Assembly (NCBI GenBank): GCA_910583695.1
Contig: CAJTZL010000037.1
Coordinates: forward strand, 1 to 29,167
DNA: 29,167 nucleotides
Direction of reading: 5' to 3'
Origin: an uncultured Oscillibacter sp.
GTDB lineage: Bacteria; Bacillota; Clostridia; Oscillospirales; Oscillospiraceae
The notes beneath the pieces were generated by a model. The model was not told the DNA's origin and did no database searches. It worked only from the letters and a program-made list of their open reading frames with translations. Shown in pieces: positions 24,001 to 29,167 of the stretch. The translations under genes and the position numbers were made by a program. The first letter of the stretch is position 1. The number at the start of each line of letters is the position of its first letter.

Positions 24001-24467
24001 CATACTATGAGGATTTCCTCCACGAGCTGGACGGCGGCTACCGGGCCGGGGACCTCACCGCCGGAGGCCGGGCCGCATGGGAGAAGCTGAAAGACTTCGT
24101 GCGTTCGCTTAACCAAAACCGATGGCTGTCGGAGGAGGAGCGGATTCCCGAAATGCCCTTGCCTGATCTGCTGGAATTTCTCAGCAAATCTGACGGGGCG
24201 TATACCGAGAGCGCTGTGACGGAGCTGCACCAGCGGTTTCTGGCGGACCCCGCCGCCGTCCTGGCCGCCCTGGCGGAGCGGGAGGATTGGGAACGGCTGG
24301 CGGACCTGCTGGCCGGGACCATCTACCGGGACGAGGACCTGTTCCCCGGCGCGATGGAACAGGTGAAAGCCCTGCCCCCGGAGGCCCTGGACGCGGAACA
24401 GTCCGCCGTGCGGGACCGAATCATCTCCGCCTACGAGGCAAGGCGGCAGGGAGAAGCCGCCCCATAA
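21027..24467 (+). CDS. BlaR1-like M56 metallopeptidase with very large extracellular domain
   Basis: This 1146-aa membrane protein has an N-terminal M56 module of four helices (about residues 5-25, 38-52, 118-140 and 303-322). Between the third and fourth helix is the cytoplasmic zinc protease, HVLAHETTHCRQGDH (His199, Glu200, His203) with the later ligand in LACDEGTL (Glu245). In BlaR1/MecR1 this part transmits a signal that frees operators of BlaI. The extracellular part (~820 residues) is not a penicillin-binding transpeptidase domain as far as I can see. It is rich in acidic and aromatic residues, includes an FG-GAP-like VADLDGDGLDEVTASDG near residue 690, and ends in a helical acidic region. 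The ligand is unknown. It is translationally coupled to blaI and followed by a terminator. Confidence 0.88.
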   Translation: MSALLLNWVLTASLLTAAVLLLRAVFGRRIGARTRYALWALVLVRLLLPGQFFTAPVEAPPVLRELPAMQAPPALPRPPAKQTVPAPGEEAGQPVLPVPAGEEAAAPAAARSPLPLGTLLGGIWLAGSAALASAFLLSNLSFARRLRRVRVPLEADGSLPAYRAAGLPSPCLFGVLRPAVYVTPEAAADPVMLRHVLAHETTHCRQGDHLWSLLRCAALMIHWWNPLVWLAAVLSRRDAELACDEGTLKVLGDGERRAYGSTLLALVTAGPRPGDLLRCSTTMTGDKRSLRERVRRIARAPKRWLWAAVLSAALAVLVCACSFTKSGTPEMPEDGPLTAEELERFNTEIFNGDGFNMMNQFLFQAVEAPKDYKQIDLFELFYNGTGEPMEVTEEERRAVAEAAWGGEDPMVDLVKCPASEMDAVLQKYLGLSLDETDQWCLDRFTYLEKYDAYYDFHGDTNYPGKVTFTSGEWKDGKVLLYYEGSGFPGLSSGNGEMNVVSSGPACVTLEPQTDGGCRFLSNWYRGWSENPPVIPTAYPAWDPERVIPLDSVEPYRAPELRVERGGGVAEVLYTTRFEPYEDRDDGFDVEIYRATGGDLHAAVVVSAAERDCFLTVPGADSARWTAEDGAEPFTNLFGQSGLRISYYGQLTEQSFGQINDYYTFSDNGTPSLLLRALGNVTVADLDGDGLDEVTASDGWNVSQLFFRRDGTLYEADLYALIHAAWPEAGYLESGFWNPDGRYLSMSVEVPLPGCDITATGYRTLFFDGENLRIYKDESGYTDHIANGLEALPADVLAAARDFVQGQFEALAAKGYGVDGSGRYGEENFGPGNVVWDDWRITGLSGPYYETAGNLRVEIWNVSYETHTATPDRVMLAGGSYLGEDGWCMIGYPGCDYLYFRLDEGGNRTYLFSQMENDCSPGMELFLSDMVNALMEQGLLELTDLDGESLAKIMYPQSAEFLNSVAERDEAERDEILMFLAGYLSGGSGEGKTYYEDFLHELDGGYRAGDLTAGGRAAWEKLKDFVRSLNQNRWLSEEERIPEMPLPDLLEFLSKSDGAYTESAVTELHQRFLADPAAVLAALAEREDWERLADLLAGTIYRDEDLFPGAMEQVKALPPEALDAEQSAVRDRIISAYEARRQGEAAP

Positions 24468-24525
24468 GGCCGCCGGGCGTCCCCGGCCTCCAGGGGAGCG
24501 TTCCTCCGGCATGCTGAAACCGCAG

Positions 24526-24566
24526 GGGAGTTTCGGAACGTCTGTTCCCGAGACTCCCTTGTTTTT
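24526..24566 (+). terminator. Terminator of the BlaI/M56 operon
   Basis: GGGAGTTTCGGAAC pairs with GTTCCCGAGACTCCC (one bulge or mismatch) around GTCT, followed by TTGTTTTTT. Confidence 0.85.
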
Positions 24567-24587
24567 TGCCCTGCCCCATGGTATCAT
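24559..24587 (+). promoter_or_regulatory. Possible promoter of recG
   Basis: TTGTTT (24559-24564) and TATCAT (24582-24587) are separated by 17 bases. The -35 falls in the T-run of the preceding terminator. Confidence 0.45.
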
Positions 24588-24676
24588 AGTCAGCACGGCG
24601 GAAGAGAATCCCCTGGCCGCCTGTACACATGTTTGGCCGGAGTGCCGACGAACAGACGGAGAGGAGGGAGGGCCCC

Positions 24677-26725
24677 ATGGCGGACCTGAAAACGGACGTG
24701 CGCTTCATCAAGGGCATTGGCGAACAACGGGCCAAGGCCCTGGCGAAGCTGGGGATTCATACCCTCCAGGACCTGATTTCCTGGTTTCCCCGCTGCTACG
24801 AGGACCGGACGAAGACCCGGCGCATCGCGGACCTGGTTCCCGGCGAGACCGCCTGCGTCTGCGCCATGGTGGCGTCGGTCCCTGCGGTGTCCCACATCCG
24901 CAGGGGCCTGGATTTGGTAAAGGTCCGGGCGGTAGATGAGACCGGAGCCCTGGACGTGACCTTCTTCAACCAGTCCTGGCTGAAAACCAGCCTCCGCCCC
25001 GGGGAGACCTATGTCTTCTGCGGCAGGGCGGAGGGGAACCTGCTCCGCCGCCGCATGGCAAATCCCATTGTGGAGCCCGAGGGCCGCCGGGAGGCCACGG
25101 GCCGCATCGTCCCCATTTACCCGCTCACCGCCGGAGTCAGCCAATTGGTCCTCTCCCGTTCTGTCCGCCAGGGGCTGGACGCCTGCGGAGACATCCTGCC
25201 GGATGTTCTGCCGGACGAGGTCCGGCAAAACCACCGGCTCTGCCGGGTGGGCTTTGCCTATGAGAACATCCACTTTCCGGCGGACGGCGAGGCCCTGACC
25301 CTGGCCCGGCGGCGGCTGGCCTTTGAGGAGCTGTTCCTTTTCACCCTGGGCCTCCGGCGGCTGCGGCAGCGGCGGGAGGTGGTGGAGGTGGAGCCCTTCC
25401 GCCCTGTGGACATGGAGGCCTTTTATGGGGCCCTGCCCTTCACGCTGACGGAGGCCCAGCGCCGCTGTGTGGAGGAGGCCCTGGGAGACATGGCCTCCGG
25501 CCGTCCCATGAACCGCCTCTGCCAGGGGGACGTGGGCAGCGGCAAGACCATGGTGGCTGCCGCCTGCGCCTATTTCTGCGTGAAAAACGGCCGTCAGGCC
25601 GCCCTGATGGCCCCCACGGAGATTCTGGCCCGCCAGCACTACGAGGGGCTGGCCCCCCTGCTGGAGCCCTTGGGGATTCGCTGTGCGCTCCTCACCGGGT
25701 CCCATACCGCCCGGGAGAAAAAGGCCCTGGCCGCCGCACTTGCGGCGGGGGAGGCGGACTTCATCCTGGGCACCCACGCCCTGATTACCGGCGGGCTGGA
25801 GTACCGGCGCCTGGGTCTGGTGGTGACGGACGAACAGCACCGCTTCGGCGTCGGACAGCGGGCAGCCCTGGTGGGAAAGGGGGACCACCCCCACACCCTG
25901 GTCATGTCCGCCACGCCCATCCCCCGAACTCTGGCCCTGATTCTCTATGGCGATCTGGACGTGTCCGTTATCGACCGGCTTCCCCCGGGGCGGCGGCCTG
26001 TTCAGACCTCCTTTGTGGACAGCAGCTACCATCCCCGCATTTACCGCTTCCTCCGGAAGCTGGTGGGCGAAGGGCGGCAGGCTTACATCGTCTGCCCCCA
26101 GGTATCCGAGAGTGAGGAGGGGGGAGACGACCGGAAGGCCGTGACGGAGTACGCTGCCCAGCTCCAGAGAGAGGTTTTCCCGGATCTCCGGGTGGCCTAT
26201 GTCCACGGGAAGATGAAGCCCAAGGAGAAGGACGCGGTAATGGCCGCCTTTGCCGCCCGGGAGACGGACATCCTGGTGTCCACCACCGTCATTGAGGTGG
26301 GGGTGGACGTGCCCAACGCCGCCGTCATGGTGGTGGAGAACGCGGAGCGCTTCGGCCTCAGCCAGCTCCACCAGCTCCGGGGCCGGGTGGGCCGGGGACC
26401 GTGGCAGTCCTACTGTGTGCTGGTCTCCGACAACCAGAACGAGGAAACCCGGCAGCGGCTGAAGGTCATGACCCGGACCACCGACGGCTTTAAAATCGCC
26501 GAGGAGGACCTGCGCCTCCGGGGGCCGGGGGACTTTTTCGGCCGGCGGCAGCACGGCCTGCTGGGGCTCCGGGTGGCGGACATCGGCTGCGACGCCCAGC
26601 TCCTCAAGGAGGCCCAGGCGGCGGCGGACGCTTTGCTGGAGCGGGACCCGGAGCTTACAAGCTGCCCCGCCACGGCGGAGCGGATGGCGGAGCTCTTCAC
26701 GGAAGCGGCGGATACGCTGAACTGA
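24677..26725 (+). CDS. recG: ATP-dependent DNA helicase RecG
   Basis: This 682-aa helicase remodels stalled replication forks and branched recombination intermediates. An N-terminal helical and wedge/OB domain (about residues 1-220, with VKVRAVDETGALDVTFFNQSWL) precedes the superfamily 2 motor. The motor shows Walker A GDVGSGKT (284-291), DEQH box VVTDEQHRFGVGQR (382-395), motif III VMSATPIPRTL, motif V TTVIEVGVDVPNA and motif VI QLHQLRGRVGRG, then the C-terminal DFFGRRQHGL hairpin region. The length is normal. The ATG is chosen because GAGGAGGGAGG precedes it; the in-frame ATG 16 codons upstream lacks a ribosome binding site. It is convergent with the ECF S-component gene. Confidence 0.97.
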   Translation: MADLKTDVRFIKGIGEQRAKALAKLGIHTLQDLISWFPRCYEDRTKTRRIADLVPGETACVCAMVASVPAVSHIRRGLDLVKVRAVDETGALDVTFFNQSWLKTSLRPGETYVFCGRAEGNLLRRRMANPIVEPEGRREATGRIVPIYPLTAGVSQLVLSRSVRQGLDACGDILPDVLPDEVRQNHRLCRVGFAYENIHFPADGEALTLARRRLAFEELFLFTLGLRRLRQRREVVEVEPFRPVDMEAFYGALPFTLTEAQRRCVEEALGDMASGRPMNRLCQGDVGSGKTMVAAACAYFCVKNGRQAALMAPTEILARQHYEGLAPLLEPLGIRCALLTGSHTAREKKALAAALAAGEADFILGTHALITGGLEYRRLGLVVTDEQHRFGVGQRAALVGKGDHPHTLVMSATPIPRTLALILYGDLDVSVIDRLPPGRRPVQTSFVDSSYHPRIYRFLRKLVGEGRQAYIVCPQVSESEEGGDDRKAVTEYAAQLQREVFPDLRVAYVHGKMKPKEKDAVMAAFAARETDILVSTTVIEVGVDVPNAAVMVVENAERFGLSQLHQLRGRVGRGPWQSYCVLVSDNQNEETRQRLKVMTRTTDGFKIAEEDLRLRGPGDFFGRRQHGLLGLRVADIGCDAQLLKEAQAAADALLERDPELTSCPATAERMAELFTEAADTLN

Positions 26726-26730
26726 AGCGG

Positions 26731-26761
26731 CGGCGCCTCCCCCTTTTCGGGGGAGGCGCCG
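26731..26761. terminator. Strong hairpin between convergent recG and ECF S-component
   Basis: CGGCGCCTCCCCC and GGGGGAGGCGCCG form a perfect 13-bp stem with a TTTTC loop. Neither strand has a good T-run after it, so it is terminator-like rather than a textbook intrinsic terminator. Confidence 0.65.
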
Positions 26762-26766
26762 TCGGC

Positions 26767-27303
26767 CTATTCCTGCCGGGCGGCGTGCCAGGCGGTGAGA
26801 ACCGGCTTGTATAGAAGCAGGGTGACTGCCGCGTTCAGGCCGCCCTTGATCAGGTTGAAGGGCAGAAACACCGGAATCAGCAGCTCCACAACCGCCTCCC
26901 TGGGATAACCCATGTAAATGGGAGCGATGAAATAGTTCCAGAGCAGCATGACGGGGACCATGCAGAGCCATCCGCAGAGCAGCCCTGCCGCCGCGCCGGA
27001 GAAGGTTCGCCGCCTCCGGTAGACCAGGGCCGCCGTGCAGGCGAAGGAACAGCTTGAAACGACATTCATGATCAGGCCCAGGACGCCGGTTTCGCTGATG
27101 GTGAACATCTCGGCCAAGGAGACGGACAGAGCGATGAAGAAGGACGCCGGCGGCCCAAGGAGCAGTCCGCCGAGGGCAATGACGATATCCTTGGGGTCGT
27201 ACTTCAGGAAGAGCACCAGCGGGACGCGCCCGACGGCGGCGGCCGCGTAAGCCAGGGTGCAGAGCATGCCGGCGGCGGAAAGGTTCTTGGTTTGACGGTT
27301 CAT
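26767..27303 (-). CDS. ribU: RibU-like ECF transporter S-component, riboflavin uptake
   Basis: This 178-aa hydrophobic protein of about six helices binds the vitamin and recruits a shared energy-coupling module (EcfA/A'/T, not in the window). The LFLKYDPKDIVIALGGLLLGP segment at about residues 32-52 resembles the riboflavin-specific S-component RibU; PFNLIKGGLNAAVTLLLY near the C-terminus is typical of ECF S-components. The AAGGAGG ribosome binding site is 8 bases before the ATG. The substrate call is strongly supported by the FMN riboswitch in its leader, because FMN is made from riboflavin. High FMN should favour the terminator just upstream and shut the gene off. Confidence 0.92.
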   Translation of the reverse strand: MNRQTKNLSAAGMLCTLAYAAAAVGRVPLVLFLKYDPKDIVIALGGLLLGPPASFFIALSVSLAEMFTISETGVLGLIMNVVSSCSFACTAALVYRRRRTFSGAAAGLLCGWLCMVPVMLLWNYFIAPIYMGYPREAVVELLIPVFLPFNLIKGGLNAAVTLLLYKPVLTAWHAARQE

Positions 27304-27319
27304 GGAACATACCTCCTTA

Positions 27320-27359
27320 AAAAATAGACACCGAAAGGCAAAGCAATGCCTTTCGGTGT
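27320..27359 (-). terminator. Riboswitch-controlled intrinsic terminator
   Basis: On the minus strand ACACCGAAAGGCA pairs perfectly with TGCCTTTCGGTGT around TTGCTT, followed by CTATTTTTT. It ends next to the ribU ribosome binding site and is the off-state output of the FMN riboswitch. Confidence 0.9.
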
Positions 27360-27373
27360 GGTGATTTCAAGGG

Positions 27374-27456
27374 GTATGGAAGCGGTCAACAAGGCGTTTT
27401 TGCCGGATCAAGAAAAGCCGTGCGGATTGTCAGAGCACCCCTGACAAATTCCATAC
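27374..27456 (-). promoter_or_regulatory. Expression platform between FMN aptamer and terminator
   Basis: GTATGGAA (27456-27449), which begins at the aptamer's 3' edge, can pair with TTCCATAC (27381-27374). A small TTGTCAG/CTGACAA hairpin (27447-27427) is nested inside. Pairing that competes with P1 of the aptamer would couple FMN binding to the downstream terminator; the exact switch is inferred. Confidence 0.55.
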
Positions 27457-27458
27457 GC

Positions 27459-27572
27459 CCTCTTTAATCCAGACTGTACTGTCGGTTTTGGACTTTCACC
27501 AAATCAGCGCCTGCGCGCTCGCGGACTTTACCGCCGATCGGGAATTGCACCCTGCCTTGAAGACATTCTCTG
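27459..27572 (-). ncRNA. FMN riboswitch (RFN element) aptamer
   Basis: Read on the minus strand, the conserved blocks appear in order: TTCAAGGCAGGGTG, AATTCCCGATCGGCGGTA, AAGTCC, GATTTGGTGAAAGTCC, CCGACAGT and AGTCTGGAT. These are the hallmark RFN box segments of the six-helix junction that binds flavin mononucleotide. It lies between a consensus promoter and a terminator, upstream of a RibU-like transporter gene. Confidence 0.96.
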
Positions 27573-27591
27573 CGATTCAGTTGTCTCCCTG

Positions 27592-27620
27592 ATTATAAAT
27601 TCCTTCCACGCTCCTGTCAA
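27592..27620 (-). promoter_or_regulatory. Consensus promoter of the riboswitch-ribU transcript
   Basis: On the minus strand TTGACA (27620-27615) and TATAAT (27597-27592) are both exact consensus with a 17-base spacer. The start lies near 27585, just upstream of the FMN aptamer. Confidence 0.9.
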
Positions 27621-27678
27621 GAGTGCGTTTGCCAAAGGAGAATTTCACCCAAAAGAGAAGGTCCCCCGGCAAATGGAT

Positions 27679-27705
27679 ATGATGGATATTTTACTTATCC
27701 GTCAT
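27679..27705. repeat. Inverted repeat ATGATGGATA / TATCCGTCAT
   Basis: A 10-bp stem with one G-T wobble and a 7-base loop lies in an AT-rich patch. Its role is unknown. Confidence 0.5.
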
Positions 27706-27721
27706 AATCTTTGAAATAGTC

Positions 27722-27738
27722 GGTTTCAAATTGAAACC
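27722..27738. promoter_or_regulatory. Perfect palindrome GGTTTCAAATTGAAACC, possible operator
   Basis: An exact 17-base palindrome centred on A lies 17 bases from the previous inverted repeat. The size and symmetry suit a dimeric DNA-binding protein. No promoter was recognised beside it. Confidence 0.45.
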
Positions 27739-27811
27739 ACCCTCTATGCGCCGCCTCAGAAAATTGTCCGGGGGAGTGTCCGATGACGCACGGCATAGGG
27801 GACACAGGGCC

Positions 27812-27841
27812 GCAGGGGCGGACCCATCGGTTCGCCCCTGC
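27812..27841. repeat. REP-like GC palindrome
   Basis: GCAGGGGCGGACC pairs with GGTTCGCCCCTGC (one G-T wobble) around CATC, a 13-bp stem. GGGGCG/CGCCCC palindromes of this type resemble dispersed intergenic repeats of gut Clostridia; whether this one is repeated cannot be tested in a single window. Confidence 0.5.
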
Positions 27842-27921
27842 ACGATACCATCTCCGTATGAGACACATCTTCGCCTGGGGACGTGTCCGCCCATTCCTCC
27901 GAAACTGCCGGAGACCTGGCC

Positions 27922-29167
27922 TTACGACTCCTCTTCCGGCGTCTCCGCCGATCCGTCTCCGCCGCTTCCGCCCATCTTCATCTCCTGCCATTTCTCCTTG
28001 GTGATGAGCAGCTGCCGGGGCTTGGACCCCTCGAAGGGCCCCACGTATCCCCGTTCCTCCAGCTGGTCCACCAGCCGGGCGGCCCGGGAGTACCCCAGCT
28101 TCAAGCGCCGCTGGAGCATGGAGGTGGAGGCCTGCCCTGTCTCCAGAATGACCTCCACGGCGGCGGGGAGGAGCTCGTCCTCCTCGCTCTCCTGGGGTTC
28201 GGCGGAGGGCTTCCCGACCTTGGCGCCCTTCTCCTGGACGGATTCCTCAATTTTGGCGATAACATCATCGTCGTACTGAGCTTCGCCGGTCTGCTTGACG
28301 AAGGACACCACCCGCTCGATCTCCTCCGGGGTGATGAAGCAGCCCTGGACCCGGGTGGGCTTTCCGGCCCCCAGAGGGGCGTAGAGCATGTCGCCCCGGC
28401 CCACCAGCTTCTCTGCGCCGCCGTTGTCCAGAATGATCCGGGACTCCATGGAGGAGGCCACGGCAAAGGCGATGCGGCTGGGAATGTTGGCCTTCATGAG
28501 GCCGGTGATCACGTCGGCGGAGGGCCGCTGCGTGGCAATGACCAGATGCATCCCGGCGGCGCGGCCCATCTGGGCTACCCGGCAGATGGATTCCTCCACC
28601 TCCTTGGCGGCCACCAGCATCAGGTCCGCCAGCTCGTCCAGAACCACCACCACGCTGGGCATGGGCTCTAAGTCCTCTCTCGTCTTTGCCAGACGGTTGA
28701 ACTCCTCCAGCTTTTTCACGCCGTGCTCCGAGAAGGTCTTGTACCGCTTCATCATCTCGAACACCGCCCACTGGAGGGCTCCGGCGGCCTTCTTCGGGTC
28801 CGTCACCACGGGAATCAGCAGGTGGGGAATGCCGTTGTAGGGGGCCAGCTCCACCATTTTGGGGTCCACCATGATGAAGCGCACGTCCTCCGGCGTGGAC
28901 TTGTAGAGGAGGCTGATGATCAGGGAGTTGGTGCACACGGACTTGCCGGAGCCGGTGGTGCCCGCAATGAGCACGTGAGGCAGGGTGCCGATGTCTCCGA
29001 TGACGTTCCGCCCGCCGATGTCCCGGCCCAGGGCAAAGGCCACGTTGGACTTGTGGGAGGCGAAGTCCCGGGACTCAATCACGTCCCGGATGAGCACGGG
29101 AGTCACCTGCTTGTTGGGCACCTCGATGCCCACCACGGAGATCTTGTCGGGAATGGGGGCGATGCGC
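27922..29167 (-). CDS. ftsK: FtsK/SpoIIIE DNA translocase, C-terminal part, cut by window edge
   Basis: The visible ~414 residues are the C-terminal motor of a hexameric DNA pump that clears chromosomes from the division septum and, as SpoIIIE, packs DNA into the forespore. The reading frame is open through the window edge (RIAPIPDKISVVGIEVPNK). Walker A IAGTTGSGKSVCTNSL and Walker B VVVLDELADLMLV are intact. The C-terminus carries the gamma winged helix (VILETGQASTSMLQRRLKLGYSRAARLVDQLEERG) that reads polar DNA motifs. The N-terminal membrane domain lies beyond position 29167, so FtsK cannot be told from SpoIIIE. An acidic tail (TPEEES) ends the protein. Confidence 0.96.
   Translation of the reverse strand, partial: RIAPIPDKISVVGIEVPNKQVTPVLIRDVIESRDFASHKSNVAFALGRDIGGRNVIGDIGTLPHVLIAGTTGSGKSVCTNSLIISLLYKSTPEDVRFIMVDPKMVELAPYNGIPHLLIPVVTDPKKAAGALQWAVFEMMKRYKTFSEHGVKKLEEFNRLAKTREDLEPMPSVVVVLDELADLMLVAAKEVEESICRVAQMGRAAGMHLVIATQRPSADVITGLMKANIPSRIAFAVASSMESRIILDNGGAEKLVGRGDMLYAPLGAGKPTRVQGCFITPEEIERVVSFVKQTGEAQYDDDVIAKIEESVQEKGAKVGKPSAEPQESEEDELLPAAVEVILETGQASTSMLQRRLKLGYSRAARLVDQLEERGYVGPFEGSKPRQLLITKEKWQEMKMGGSGGDGSAETPEEES

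Larger units (their letters stand above)
27621..27921. other. Intergenic region with several palindromes, no gene seen
   Basis: This gap separates the ribU promoter from the ftsK stop. It holds three inverted repeats listed below and repeated GTGTCC/GGACAC boxes (27776-27781, 27800-27805 and GGACGTGTCC near 27880). Short ORFs here lack ribosome binding sites. No T-run terminator for ftsK is visible, though the 27812-27841 hairpin could help stop transcription. Confidence 0.5.

Overview
The window is a GC-rich stretch of ordinary chromosome from a Gram-positive anaerobe of the class Clostridia. It most resembles gut Oscillospiraceae (Flavonifractor/Oscillibacter-like), an assignment I infer from gene content and composition. 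The supporting genes are a very large S-layer-homology (SLH) protein, a CD1247-type small acidic zinc-ribbon protein next to efp, a BlaI/M56 pair, a Bce-type two-component system, an FMN-riboswitch-controlled riboflavin importer and FtsK/SpoIIIE. Strong AGGAGG ribosome binding sites are common and several genes start with GTG or TTG. I saw no rRNA, tRNA, CRISPR array, transposase or phage gene.

Left part (1-6073, all minus strand): an iron(III)-family ABC importer (ATPase cut by the window edge, plus a fused double-domain permease), then a heterodimeric ABC exporter of two half-transporters. Each unit has its own near-consensus sigma-A promoter (N18 spacer). Just downstream of each -10 lies the same LacI-family-like palindrome, CAAACGTTTG. 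The two units therefore look like members of one regulon whose repressor is not in the window.

Centre (6074-17856, mostly plus strand): a promoter and structured leader drive a 1446-aa secreted SLH protein. Next is a soluble PAS hybrid histidine kinase whose ATPase boxes are eroded. It converges on a GH18-like gene across a 24-bp perfect inverted repeat that contains both stop codons. yqeG follows, then a cluster of efp, a CD1247-like zinc-ribbon gene, a MATE transporter and a small two-TM protein, punctuated by terminator hairpins.

Right part (17860-29167): a minus-strand operon with 4-bp overlaps (OmpR-type regulator, Bce-type kinase, RluA-type pseudouridine synthase) diverges from a BlaI repressor/M56 metallopeptidase pair. 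That pair has a clear autoregulatory operator, and the metallopeptidase carries an unusual ~820-aa extracellular domain. recG follows, convergent with a RibU-like ECF S-component preceded by a complete FMN riboswitch, terminator and consensus promoter. The window ends inside ftsK/spoIIIE.

I found no gene cluster that is clearly an undescribed system. The best leads are the shared palindrome regulon, the SLH leader RNA, the degenerate hybrid kinase, and the BlaR1-like protein with a non-penicillin sensor.
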